NCBI RefSeq assembly: GCF_003672135.1
Contig: NC_039510.1
Location: 9,734,001-9,798,000 of the forward strand
Length of the DNA: 64,000 nucleotides
Reading direction: 5' to 3'
Source of the DNA: Ooceraea biroi
Lineage: Eukaryota > Arthropoda > Insecta > Hymenoptera > Formicidae
In this document: positions 27,421-40,000 of the stretch, piece after piece
How the letters are laid out: each line of letters begins with the position of its first letter
How positions within the stretch are numbered: the stretch's first letter is position 1
The notes under the pieces: model-generated
Database searches by the model: none
The model's input: only the letters and a program-made list of their open reading frames with translations
Told to the model about the DNA's origin: nothing
Made by a program: the position numbers and the translations under genes

Positions 27421-28686
27421 TTAGGAGTGTGATTTAGTTTTGAGGGTTTTGCAACAGATGGCTGTAGTGTCAGTTTGTTCCAATAGCTGTTTCCGATAAC
27501 TGTTGTTTCTTACAGTGTTGACATTATCCATGACATTTAGTAGCATTATAGCAATAGATGCAATAACAGTCGTGTTTATATCATCGTAAAAATGCAACTT
27601 CCGAAAGAGCATTTTCGACATGCGTTGCTTTTGTTTTTTAATCAAAAGAAAACTGCGGCTGACGGTTATAGAATTCTTGTGGAAACTTATGGTGATTCTG
27701 CCCCATCAATTAAGACGTGTGAATACTGGTTTAGACGCTTTAAAAGTGGTCATACTGATGTAAAGGACAAAGAACGCTCGGGACAACCAAGCAAGCTTGA
27801 AAATGCAGATTTGCAAGCATTATTGCACGAAAATCCAACACAATCCACTTCAGAACTTGCCAGAGCATTAAATGTTGATCGTACAACAGTTACCAAACAT
27901 TTACATGAAATGGGAAAAATTCAGAAAGAAGGGAAATGGGTTCGACATCAATTATCGGAAAGTGCCATTGCGAACCGGTTGAACATTTGCATTTCGTTGA
28001 TCGCCAGGCAAAAAAAGAAGAGTCTTTTGTCTCGGATTGTTACTGGGGATGAAAAGTGGATCTATTTTGATAATCCCAAACGCAGAAAATCATGGGTGGA
28101 TCCAAGCCAACCATCAACATCCACTCCGAGACGCAATATTCACGGTTGAAAAGTAATGCTCTGTATTTGGTGGGATAGTGTACTATGAGCTGTTAAATCC
28201 GCATGAGACTGTCACGGCTGATCGTTATCGACACCAATTGTACAAGTTGAAAGAAGCATTGGACCAAAAACAACCACCAATTGCGAGTAAACGACGGAAA
28301 GTGATTCTTCTTCGTGACAACGCTCGACCTGACGTTGCGTTATCAGTGAAAGAAACACTATTAGAGCTCGAATGGGAAGTCTTACCGCACTCCGCGTATT
28401 CTCCGGACATTGTTCCATGCGATTATTATTTGTTCCGGTCGATGCAACACGCTTTAGAGGATACACACTTTCATAATTTCGAAGAAGTGCGAAAATTCGT
28501 CGACGAATGGATCAACTGAAAAGAAGAGTCATTTTATCGTGGTGGAATCCATCTCTTGCCAGAAAGATGGGAAAAAGTTATAGAAAAGGAAGGAAAATAT
28601 TTTGATTAAGGTATTCATTCATTATCATATTTAAATACATGCGTTTTTGAGCAAAAAAAACCCTCAAAACTAAATCACACCCCTAA
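27421..28686 (+). mobile_element. Mariner transposon copy, full length but broken
   Basis: The element is 1266 bp, the usual mariner size. Terminal inverted repeats of about 30 bp start TTAGGAGTGTGATTTAG at the left and, read from the right, TTAGGGGTGTGATTTAG, with one mismatch. A TA target duplication flanks it (27419-27420 and 28687-28688). One transposase frame on the + strand fills the interior but is interrupted. It lies about 1.4 kb upstream of the potassium channel start codon. Confidence 0.95.
27592..28609 (+). pseudogene. Mariner transposase, inactivated by two stops and a frameshift
   Basis: The frame from the ATG at 27592 encodes the N-terminal paired helix-turn-helix region (KTAADGYRILVETYGD, CEYWFRRFKSG) and reaches the first catalytic aspartate in VTGDEKW (codon 28048-28050). 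It meets a TGA at 28147-28149. The next part continues in another frame from about 28178 (VYYELL), implying a small deletion after the WWD motif. The second and third aspartates are present in LRDNARPD (28316-28318) and in SPDIVPCDYYLF (28421-28423), with 34 residues between them, the D34D spacing of mariner. A second early TGA lies at 28517-28519, after which the usual tail (LLPERWEKV) reads on to a TAA at 28607-28609. The protein is of the Mos1/mauritiana type by eye. The sequence itself cannot make active enzyme. Confidence 0.93.
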
Positions 28687-28688
28687 TA

Positions 28689-30042
28689 CATACATCGATG
28701 CGAGGGATATGTACGCGATGAGCGTATATTGCGCGAGCAGCAATGATCGCGACGGAGAAAGAGAGCTTATCGAATCATTCGATAATCGTGATCGAATTTA
28801 AGTTAAATGAACGGTGCGTTCGAATTTGCGATTGTAAGATTCTGAGATCGACGCGACGGACGCTATCGCTAGGCGTACCTAGAATTCGCGTGAATATGTA
28901 AAATCTATTACTTTATTATTATCTATACTATTACATTTACATATAATGCGTAACGACGCTTACAGAAGAAACGAATTGCCGGATGCGCGGGAATTCCATC
29001 CGGCATTCTCGCGTAGGCATATCGCGAGCTAGTTCCTCGCGAGCTGTGCATCTTCTTCCCTCCTCACTCAAAATTTCATCTCTGCTTTTTGTTGTTCAGT
29101 CGGATCTGAAAGCGTGGCGTGCTAAGCCGAGGAATGGAGGGAACGCGGCAGTGGGAGCAGCAAAAGCACTGCCATATCATTCTGCTCAACTCTTTGTCGT
29201 ACCTAAAGGAGAATCCGGAACAGGCTGCAGGTGAGTCCCTCTAAATCAGCACATTTCTTCTCCCGAGGCCGAGATCCTCATCGTGGAAATAGCTTCGTCG
29301 ATGGCGACAAAAAAAGAGGGAGATCTTAAAACGGGTCATCTCGCTTAGCCGGCGTTGGGCGATTACACCCTCCCCCTCGTGTAATCGTACGTCTCGATTT
29401 CGCGCTAGGAAGAAGATCCCGTAAATGCCCGAGGAAAAAGTTCAATCAAAGTGATTTCGGTCCCAGCGGGCTTTCTTAAGCGCCGACCCACATCCTTAAA
29501 AATAACTCGGCGGAGCCTGGCCGCCGGCTCCGTCGACTCGCGAGCTTCATTCCGTACCGTACCGTTGGCTCCGTTTCGGATGTCGTGGAATCGATTCGCC
29601 GCTCTAATTGCTATTCCGGTCGTCCTTTCTCGGTCCTTTGATTGGTAAAGTTCGCTCTTAAACCGGTCCGCTGATTGCCGTGTACGAGGACGACACAACG
29701 ACGACGACAATGTGCTTTTACATGATGCTCCCCCCCCTCCCCCTTTCACGAGTTGGTCCCTTGTACGTCACTTACATAGACACAAAAGTTTCAGATGAAC
29801 AAGAGCGGCTGCACGATCGCTACGGCAGGGAAGCAGACACCTTAGAGACCAGGAGTCGCATGCCTGGTCTGTAGCGCTCGGTAAGAAAGACAGGGGGCCC
29901 CCCATCACAGGCCGTTACCGAGAGGAGAAGAAGAAGAAGAAGAAGGGGTCGTCATGGGCCCGGCAACCCAAATCGTACCCCATTGAGCGATGCAAGTAGT
30001 TAGGGCCGGGGCCCTGCTAGTGAGCATGTGGCTCACTAGAGA
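28689..30042. other. Upstream region of the potassium channel gene
   Basis: GC-rich and CpG-rich compared with its left flank, especially 29400-29700 and 29880-30042, and holds a GAA-type trinucleotide run near 29930-29945. It contains one candidate exon (29100-29230). It probably carries the promoter and 5' untranslated sequence of the channel gene, but no TATA box or clear start site was identified. Confidence 0.45.
29100..29230 (+). other. Candidate untranslated or alternative exon
   Basis: A strong acceptor (pyrimidine tract, then TTGTTCAG at 29092-29099) and a strong donor (GCAG then GTGAGT at 29231) bracket 131 bases. One frame is open throughout; another opens at an internal ATG and reads to the donor (ending YLKENPEQAA). 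Neither joins the channel coding sequence, because an in-frame TAG at 30037-30039 precedes that start. It may be a 5' untranslated exon of the channel gene or belong to something else. Confidence 0.3.
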
Positions 30043-30046
30043 ATGA
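30026..30046 (+). promoter_or_regulatory. Short upstream ORF overlapping the channel start codon
   Basis: An ATG at 30026 opens a six-codon frame (MWLTRE) whose TGA at 30044-30046 overlaps the channel ATG at 30043-30045 as ATGA. If this stretch is in the mature mRNA, it could reduce or couple translation of the channel by termination and reinitiation. It depends on there being no splice between the two, and none is apparent. Confidence 0.4.
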
Positions 30047-32293
30047 AGAAGCAAAACGTCCGGACTTTAACGTTGATCGTCATCACGCTTACCTATCTCC
30101 TCATCGGTGCTGCTATCTTCGACGTACTCGAGTCCCGCACGGAGAAACTGCGCAAAGAAGCATTGGACGGTAAATAATATAAAGATACTTTTATCGTTAG
30201 TTTGATTTATTTGGATAATCGAGCCTGAGCGTGCTCTCACGCTAATGATCGTTGCGTATCCGTGTGTGTGTGTGTGTGTGTTTTCGATTAAATCGTTTAA
30301 GATAAATTTAATGTTTAACTGCTCATTCTGTTCTTCGCAGCCGTTGAGAAAAGGGTCATAAGGAAATACAATATAAGTGAGGAGGACTTCAAGATCATGG
30401 AAACAGTGGTGCTGAAGACGGAACCTCACAAAGCTGGCCAACAGTGGAAGTTCACTGGCGCATTTTATTACGCTACAACGGTCCTCACCACAATAGGTAC
30501 GTGTCGTGTAATTAATCGTCGCGCTGAGTATCGTTGGATGCTCGAACAAAAATTCATCGTGCTGAACTACTGCTGTACTATTCGCCAATTGTTACCTGTG
30601 CTATTAAAAAATCTGTTCGATTATTGGCCGCGTCGATTACTTGAGTATGACAGCGCGGAAAAGGCGAATTCATTTTATATCCTAGATTCATAAAAATTTG
30701 TATAAAATATAAGAAAAACTATTTTTCAAATAGAAAATTTGGAAAAATTTAGAGTCCTTTACTGCGATTTTGAAATTGAAATTAATTATTAATTAATTAA
30801 TTATTCGAACAGTACAAATGAATTTTTATCGCAGATTAATTCATTAATCGTAAAATTCCGATGATGAAGTTAGAACGGTTTAATTTCTCATCATTATGAA
30901 AGGTACACGCTTATAACATGTACATGATATTTTAGGATTTTGCGTACGAATAACATTTTTACAATCCGGAATTCATGTGTCAACCCCCCACAGCAGTAAA
31001 CAAGAAATACAAGCTAGTAAAGCTTATTAGCAATTGCGTTTTGTATATTTCAGGTTACGGACACTCGACGCCAAATACTATAGGCGGCAAACTGTTCACG
31101 ATGTTCTATGCGATTATCGGTATCCCATTAGGACTTGTAATGTTTCAGAGCATAGGTGAACGCTTGAATAAGTTCTCGTCTGTCATGATACGGAACGTAA
31201 AGCAGCTTCTAAACTATAAGGACGTCCAGGTAACAATAGTTTAGTGAAGCCGCGTTTTCCGCCAGGCATTACGTGTGCTGTTCCAAACGTAATTCATGTA
31301 ATCGAGAAATCGAATGCGTATTTCAATCGGATTAAAATTAATAAAATTCCTTTTCAAATAAAAAATGAAATAATGTATCAAATATGATATTTTACGTAGT
31401 TTTAGGTTTATTCTCGTTTTTAATTTCGCTGCTTATTATGGATATATATTATGATATATCTTTCTTGACTGACAAATGTGATTTTAATTGAATTTAATCT
31501 GTGATGCATTGCAGGCCTCGGAGTTAAATCTCATCTGCGTAGTGACGACGTTGTCTGTCGTGACTATCGCTGGCGGCGCTGCCGCATTCTCCAGGTACGA
31601 GGGATGGTCCTATTTCGACTCCATTTACTATTGCTTTATTACCCTGACGACAATCGGTTTCGGCGACATGGTCGCGCTGCAAAAGGACAACGCGCTAAAT
31701 AGGAAGCCCGAGTACGTGATGTTCGCCCTAATATTTATCCTCTTCGGCTTGGCGATCGTGGCAGCCTCGCTTAACTTGCTAGTTCTGAGATTCGTGACGA
31801 TGAACACGGAGGACGAGAGACGAGACGAGGCTGAAGCGTTACAGGTATGTATACATATATGCGGCTTTTGCAATCTTGCAAAATACATATTTCCGCTGTA
31901 GACGTAACACTAAATCAAAACATATCAAGCATTTTAATTGAACACTGTCGTGTGTGTGTGTCACAGGCGGCCCAAGGCGCGGTGCGTCTCGAGGGTGACG
32001 TGATAACGGCGAACGGCTCGATACTGTCCTGCCAGATCGGCAATCACGGTAACGCGATGTCGTTCGAGGACGATGCATCGGTGTGCAGCTGCCGCTGCAG
32101 CGGCTTCCAGAGGAAGCGGCGGAGACCGCGGTTCACGGTGCGCCGCTCGCCCGGCACGATCTCGCACTTGCTGCCGATGCAACAGTTGTCGGCGCAGAAC
32201 ATACACGGTGACGACAGCGTCGAGTCGCGCTCGGTAGCGGTGACGCCGCTGCTGCAACTGCCGTCGTTGTACCAGCATCGTGCCAGCATTTGA
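30043..32293 (+). CDS. TASK-type two-pore-domain potassium channel (K2P)
   Basis: Five coding exons join in frame: 30043-30169, 30341-30496, 31054-31229, 31515-31844, 31967-32293, all with GT-AG borders, giving 371 residues. The protein carries background K+ leak current across the plasma membrane as a dimer. It starts MKKQNVRTLTLIVIT, the TASK N terminus, with TM1 at about 8-28 and an N-glycosylation site NIS at 53-55 in the outer cap. Pore filter 1 is TIGYG with His98 following; filter 2 is TIGFGD ending at Asp204. The VLRFVT motif at 243-248 after M4 matches the TASK gate region. The cytosolic tail is Arg/Cys-rich and diverged. Family membership is clear; whether it is the orthologue of Drosophila Task6 or Task7 was not decided. 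The start is fixed by an upstream in-frame TAG at 30037. Intron 1 holds a GT repeat. Confidence 0.95.
30262..30281. repeat. GT microsatellite in channel intron 1
   Basis: About ten GT units inside the first intron of the K2P gene, roughly 60 bases before the exon 2 acceptor. Confidence 0.95.
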
Positions 32294-35200
32294 CGACGAT
32301 GTTCCGCCGCGAGGAGCGTGATCCTCCTCGACGAGCAAGAGAGTAACTACCACGACGGGCCGCGACGGGTGTCCGTCTGAGAACGCGGTTTCTGCCTGGC
32401 GTACATGCCGATTTCAACGAATTTTAATCGTCGTCGAGACGCTACCATCACCGCCACAAGTTCTTCTCTTCCTTCCTCTCTCCCTCTCTTTCTCTACCTT
32501 CTTCTCTCTATCGAGATCTATTTACCTTTGGATATCTCTCTTCCTATATCTCTTTATCTCTTTTCCTCCCTGCTCTACTCCGTTCTCGTCGAAGAATACA
32601 AAGTGGGGTCTTGTATGGATAGCCGGGAGATCGGATGGAATGGATTGGACGTGAAATCGCTGGAACTGTTGAATCCGAATCGAGTTATCGGGAGTAACAA
32701 CGGCGCCGAGTGCTCCTCAATGAAGATGTCTCAATGCGGTGCGTTATTTTTCCATTTGCGATACGCCCGTTGTTCACAAGTTTACTTCACATAATCAAGG
32801 ATACTCTAGGATGCTCGTGTCTGCCGCGAGCTATAATAATGAATTTCTAATATATACGTCTGCGCTGCCGAGTAACGAGGATCGACAGTCAAGAATCGAG
32901 ACGAAGCTTTCCGTTCTGGCACTCTCAACAAATGGCTGTGTCGTTCGCCGGCATTGCGAAGTGCGACGTGCGAAGATTCCGTATGTGTGATAAATTTTTA
33001 GCAACGTAGCGTTTAGTTTAAGTTATCTTCGCGTCTTCCCGGAGATTATTTTTGTGAGAAAGAGACGTTGAACGTTTGAACGTTTATTGGAGTGGAGACA
33101 TACTTGTAAAAAAAAGGGCTAGCGCGAGTTCGCGAGTTCTCCTTTATTTACGATTCTCCTTCAATTCGATTCAAGGTAAATCGCTTCTTAATAATAAAAA
33201 AAAGCGATTTCGCGCATTTCGAAACAGGAAACTGCATTTTATTGAATCCTGAAACACGTTTACAGCTCACGTTTAAAACATCAGTTGTGGCTTGAGATAG
33301 TCAGCAATATAGTCCTTGTACTCGCTTCCTAATATTCTCATAGCATATTTAGTCGCCTCTTTAGAATATACAAGTGGGAAGAGAAATGTGTGATCATGTC
33401 GCGGGTGCAAGTAGGCGGTAAGCCGACCTTGTGAAAAAAAGTTATGCACGTACAAAAGGCTGTGCGAGAGAGTGATGCGCTCCGTTGCCGAAGAGGTACA
33501 AGAAAGCGAGACGGGCGAATAAGAGGAACGTAAGAGAGCGAATGCCGGGATAAAATCACGATCGAATGTGAGCGAACGCGCGTGGGAATGCATCTGTGTG
33601 TGTGTGTGTGCGCACGAAGATGCAGATATAAAAATGCGTGGATGTACGGATGCTGCGACGTATGTATCATCTTACGTTCACGTTTTCATGGGGAAGAGAG
33701 AGAGAGAGAAATATATATTGAAGAGATAAATACACACCAAAAAAGAAAAGAAAAATATACGCAAATCGACACGATTTTTTCATTATATAAGAGGAGATAC
33801 ATTTTACAATTTGTATATAATATAAAGTATAGAAAAGTACGATTTTTAGGTATACGACATAAAGCGTTCCGATCTTACAGAGATGTGTGTATAATACATA
33901 CTTGTAAGATACACGTCACATTATCACGCGAGTTCGCGAGGATATATGCACAGGATATATCCCGAAAATTTCGACCTCTTTCATTTATTATCGTTTCAAT
34001 CACAGATTGAGATTGTCGAAGTGGCCACAGCTATTATAGATTTGTAGAGTTTAGCTGCTGTAGGTTTCTTCAGAAGCAGAAAACGCTCGGCCGATGAGAG
34101 AAGACGATAGAATACGAAGAGAGTCGTATGATATCGGGGAAAATTGTTGACGAATCTGCTCGACCTGAATCTGATCATTTACAGTTTACCTACGAAGAGT
34201 CAATCCATCGAAAAACCACAAAGTACGTATTCCGGTAGACGCATTATCATACTATAGGAGGAACACGAGCGGAACAATTCTCTTGCCTTTTATCGAGAAG
34301 TAGAACCTATTCGGATATTTTTAAGACGTATACTGGATTGCACGTGTACGAGTAGCGTGAATAGAGAAACGTTTCTTTATCCAGTCGGCCGTCTGCAAGG
34401 AAAATATCGATGGGTACGGCGGTTTTTTCATGGAAATGTCTTGTTATTCCAATCACATGCATGTTTTACGGGCCACTGTTTCTATCATGATGTAATCGAG
34501 GTGGGGAAAGTCGAATATACGGATCATGCGTCGACAATTTGAAGATATTGATGTTCATTATGACCAAGCGTAATTTATAGGACGCATATGATCATCAGAT
34601 ATAAGAAGCTGCGATGCGCAATCTTGCGTAAATTCTTGGTCCCATAATTTTCGATTGATAGGAAGAAACACGTATGCATCAGGCGCTCGTTTAAATTGTA
34701 ACATAAAGCTGTTTTTTTTTCTTTTTTTATGGTAGCAAGCATAGTTATGGTGAAACAGCCGTACTTGTCGACTGTTTAAATAGCTACGCCCCATTTCACT
34801 TAGATAATCTTACTCTACGAAGGAAGAAAGAAATTGATAAGAAACGCTAGAACTTATTCCCGTTCATTACCATTCATTACGGCGGATTAAATCTGTAACA
34901 TATTATAGCTAGTAACAAATAACGATCGCGTAGATCGTAAAGAATTTTTATGAGATAAGGAGGGTAATAATAGAAGATAAAGTTATAACAAAGAACTAAG
35001 TGAACGCATACTTAGCCATGCATCTTGTATTAATCGATATAATCGATGTAACTTTCATTTTATTCGCCCTCCTTGACGCATCATTTCAACTCGTTTAAGC
35101 TAAATAAGAGTAACGGTCGTAAGCCTTTTCGAGACAGCATGTAGATATTTTGCAATTTAAAACGATCAACGTTCCCCATTCGTTCTTAAACTCGTAATTT

Positions 35201-35830
35201 ATTATATCGAGAACTTATATGCTAGTTTCATGTGACATATTAAAATATTGAATAATCGGATATACAATTTTTTTAATTCTCAGGAACATTATAGCGTCTT
35301 AAGATATACATATATATAATACAAATATTATATACACTTTCATATAATATTTTGTATTTATTGTAACATTCTATAACAAAAAAAGGTAATTGAGCTTATA
35401 ATATCGAAGCTATAGAATTAGCTGGAAAGAACAATTTCTCATTTGCTTTAAATCTCACTTATTAAGTAGATGACATAAAATTATTACTATAATCGTCAGA
35501 GTATAACTTGATTTAAAAATACAAATTTTATTTGTAATATTTTACACTTATGTAATCTGATATATTCTATAATAACTCTTATCCTAATTCCCTAAAGTCA
35601 GTTTTCTTATTAAGGAATAATTTCTGGAAATTTGATATTTGAAGAATTATATAATTTTGCTATTAAGAAAATTCTTTCTATAGCTATCAATTTAAACATT
35701 TCGAAATAACATTTATTCAGTGAAATGTGTTCATACCGATTTAGCTAAAATGCAGAATGAAATGATGTAGCGTTTATGTGAACGCAATGTTTGAAGGAAG
35801 GTATAAACTGAAATAATGCCACTTTAATTA
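32294..35830. other. Channel 3' untranslated region grading into intergenic DNA
   Basis: Follows the TGA of the K2P gene. The first few hundred bases include a pyrimidine-rich CTCTCT stretch (about 32460-32580). An AATAAA at 33193-33198 is one possible polyadenylation signal, though such hexamers are common in AT-rich DNA. A GT repeat lies at about 33595-33610. Short frames on both strands have no domains. Confidence 0.4.
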
Positions 35831-37087
35831 CACAGGCCGACATGGTTTTTGCTGTTTGAATATAAGATATCATTTTCGATGTATTTTTTCACGCTGAACA
35901 CGAATCCGGCCGCGAAATTGCTCTATGACGTAAGGTTTTTGAGAAAAATGAGGTTAAAAGTGTCAAAAGTGACGTTTTTTGCCATTTTTATGATTTTTTC
36001 GCTGGTAAAATAAATTTTATTTTTTACTTTCGTTTTCGCCATCTTAAAGTGCCAACTTTTATCTTTAAACTCGATTTTTCGAAACTCCGTAGGATTTTTT
36101 TTTGCCGAGTTAACCACTCCGCTGTCAGACGAACATTTCGTGCCAAAAATGTACTTGGAGAACAAAACTTCAGAACTGGATAATAATGATTTTAATATGA
36201 AGGTTTTTGAGGTCGCTGAATCCAATTCTGAAATAAAATTTTAAAAATTCAAAATGGCCGATCCAATATGGCGGACCAAAATTTGTAAAACTATTAGAAT
36301 TTCAATAAAATTTGGTATATACTGTTTTTTTTACTTCTGGGTGGGTTACATTTCGCTTCCCCAAATGAGATTCTGGCATTTTTAATCTTCTGTGTATAAT
36401 GTACTTTACACGAGCAAAAATTAACTATACCTTACTGATGCAAACACAGTATCCTGCAACATGTTCTTTGTTCGTAGACCGTTTAGCTGCAGTAGGAGCG
36501 ATTTTACAAACCTTCTACGTTTACCAGAGTGCACCACGTGGAGGCAGCCTACATCACACTCTTTTGATTTTTTAAAAATGTTTTTAGCTTTGTTGTTTTT
36601 AAATTGTTTTATCATTTTTTATCATTTTAATTTTTATTTTTTTAATCATTTTTTATAATTTCATTTTTTTATTTTTAAATCATTAAAAAGATATTATATA
36701 AGTACATAGGCACATATAAACTTAATAACTTAATATCATAAATACTTAAAATCGAGTGCTACGGAGGCCGAAATGTTCGTCTGACAGCGGAGTGGTTAAC
36801 TCGGCGAAAAAAATCCTACGGAGTTTCGAAAAATCGAGTTTAAAGATAAAAGTTGGCACTTTAAGATGGCGTAAACGAAAGTAAAAAATAAAATTTATTT
36901 TACCAGCGAAAAATTCATAAAAATGGCAAAAAACGTCACTTTTGACACTTTTAACCTCATTTTTCTCAAAAACCTGACGTTATAGAGCAATTTCGCGGCC
37001 GGATTCGTGTTCAGCGTGAAAAAATACATCGAAAATGATATTTTATATTCAAACAGCAGACAAAAAGTCTAAAAATGTCGACCTGTG
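35831..37087. mobile_element. DNA transposon with about 310-bp inverted repeats, CACAGG ends
   Basis: The outer parts (about 35831-36142 and 36767-37087) are inverted copies with few differences apart from a short deletion near the left tip. The tips read CACAGG and CCTGTG, with TTA on the right and TTA or a near match on the left as a possible 3-bp target duplication. That pattern would suit a Chapaev3-type element, but this is a weak inference. The unique centre holds a minus-strand frame (36421-36615) with ECDVGCLHVVHSGKRRRF, possibly a transposase scrap. No intact transposase. The long arms would form a large hairpin. Confidence 0.7.
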
Positions 37088-40000
37088 TTATCTATTACGG
37101 TGCCAATTTTAAATAATTTTCTTCCAATGTTTGTATTACTGTCAGTGATACCAAATTCCGTGCATTTGCAAATCTGCTATCACTGATTACTATTTAAATT
37201 AAAAAATCAGTAAATTTTCGCTCGCCGAAGATTTCTTTATAATACTAAAATTATGAACTTCCGCGAATAATAATTAATAATGCAGTGCAGAGCAACATGG
37301 CAAATAGTTCACGAATTTACATGTACATTTATATGCAACTTCCCTATTTTTGTGAAAACATTACTTTCGATTGATATCTTATAATAAGAACGAAAACAGA
37401 ATATAATTTCGCACATTATTATAATATAAATGGCTATAAAACTGAGTATGAGGTTTTTATTGATAATAACTGTAAATTATGAAAATGTGACGCTGTTTGT
37501 CACGAAAGAATTTTTATTAATTGTATAATAGCATTGTAATATATAAAAATTTCTGTGTCTAAGTACTTGGGGCGCTTTGCTTCGCATCTAGTTTGACAAT
37601 CTCCGGTTGACATTGATTAGTGTATCTGTAGTGGATCTTGCATCAAATGTTCTCACTAGGATTATAATTTTGAACATTTTTATTTACGATACAATACATA
37701 AGAAAAAAATTACGTATTTTATTTATTATTATTATTAATGTATTATAAAATTGTGCGAAATGTTGACTGGAACGCGTTGTCGAAATAGATCGAAGTATTC
37801 GTAAACACTTCTTACGTACGAGGAAATTGTATGTACGATATAGAGTGAGACATACGCTTCGTTGAAATTGCTATAGGATTACGTTCACTTCCAAGCCTTT
37901 CCTATTTGATGTTTTGTCGTTCAGCTTCCTAAAAACGAATCTCATTAATACAGCGTATCAGCGTAAAGTGTAATTAGATATGCTAAAACTATCAACGATT
38001 TTACGACCAACGCTAGCATAGTTAATTCCAACGTCGATGATATAACATCATTTCAAGACTGCAGTCTAGTTAATTAGAACGTAATAAGATAATGTCTGAG
38101 AACTTCTTGCACAATGTGCGTCTGTTGTCTCATGACTCACTATTCCTAATTTCCAGAAATTACAAGATAGCATGATAAGATCATGAAGTGCTGTTTCACG
38201 TAATTGTGGCAAGAGTAATTGTACAAAACATACGATACGTATAAAATAATCCTTTTATTTCAAATGAGTGCAAGAATGTTTATTTTAGACATGACGCTTA
38301 TTCGATCAATTCTCATTAGGTAGACTACGCGGCCTTCAGTTTCAAATTTATTTGAAAATTTTTCAAACGATACATCAGCGGCCTTCCAAATTCTAGGATT
38401 TCCGAAATTAAAAGAACGTTTCATGCAAAACACTGATAGAAATGTGAGAAGCAGCGTTACTGATCATTTTATTCGTATTAATTTACAACTTCTATATCGC
38501 GACGTGCGAATTTAATTAATATTATTGTACATTTACGAATATTAGATATCTTACATCAATCTATTGGAGAGTCATTGATTCGTTCTTTTAATTTGGATTT
38601 CCAGGAAATTCAGAGAGGAGCAACAGCACAGACAAGTGTCAAATGCAACCACATTGTGTGCTCTATGTACACGTAACATGCGGAACATTCGCAGATTTAA
38701 AGAAAGATTTAAACTCTTCGCGCATTTTTAACTTTGTATTAAGTAGAGGTAACGCGCGCGGACACACGAAGAGTCTGCTATTAATGTTACCTTACACAAA
38801 TATAAACAATATAATACTTGTAATAGCTGTAAATTTACATTACGAGATAACCAAAGAGATATGGAATTAAAGAAAAAAAGAATTCAAACATTCATGCAAT
38901 TTTGCTATTATTGTTATAGCGTAAAATGTAAGTACCTCTAGTTACAAATTTCACAAAACTAATTAATCGATTAATAAATTAACTACACACAAGCATCGAA
39001 ATAACGCAATTTCGTCGTGATTCCAATCGATTTAATTGTTGCGGTTTCTAAATTGCGTGGTAATTAACAAGTTTACGAAACGAGTGTAATACAAAAATGT
39101 ATTTGAAAATAACGTACTTTCGAAATTGATAACCATTTGTGCTTCTCTTGATATCTCTCTATTTACGATGATTTTATTGGCTACATTCTCCGATACCGAT
39201 GGAATTTAAAGCAGTAAAGTTTTATCGTGCGAGAGACAGCATCCGATAAACTTTATTTGATTGGGTTATTCAACAAGTAGGCGGATCGATCGCCCCCCAT
39301 TTCTTCTAACAAAGTAACGAGAAGAAGAAGAAAACTTTCGAGGATAAAATATACAGATTTACGTCGAGAGATACAAACAGTTAGCTAGCCCTTCGACAGG
39401 AAGCAACCAGCTGACTCAGTGTCTTCGAGATAAGAATTATGATTTGCGATATTAACAGAGCAATATTGTATAATGCAAAACGATATTTGCACGATGTTCC
39501 TCGACTAATTACGGCTGCAATTCTCACGAAAAACCGCAAGAAAGGAGACTACATATCTCTCTTGTTTTCTTATCTATTATAAGTAGCGTGCCCCTCGAGG
39601 GTAGCAGAGAAGCCCGAAGCTCGTGAAGCAATTGACGAAGATTCGAAAAAAGCATTCGAGAGGAAAACGCACGAACGCGAGGAAGGGATAAAAATTTAAG
39701 CTATATAAGCGCCGCGCGCGAGAGAATGATCGGAATCGGTTCTCGAGTCCCCTGCCTGCACACACCGCCACGTGTAACGACATTTAAGTGGATCGTAATT
39801 TGTAAATTATTATGGACTTCCTAATTATATGCTGGTATATGATGATACATGTGCTCTGCCACAATAAAGCAGTTTTTTTTTATCTAAAAAAAACGTGTGC
39901 CAAGCAATACCTCCTTCTCCCATATACGCAGCAATTTGTCCATCTTTTATTACGCGCGCAGATTTGCGGAGAGCAAAATTAGGATAGGTATACACATATT

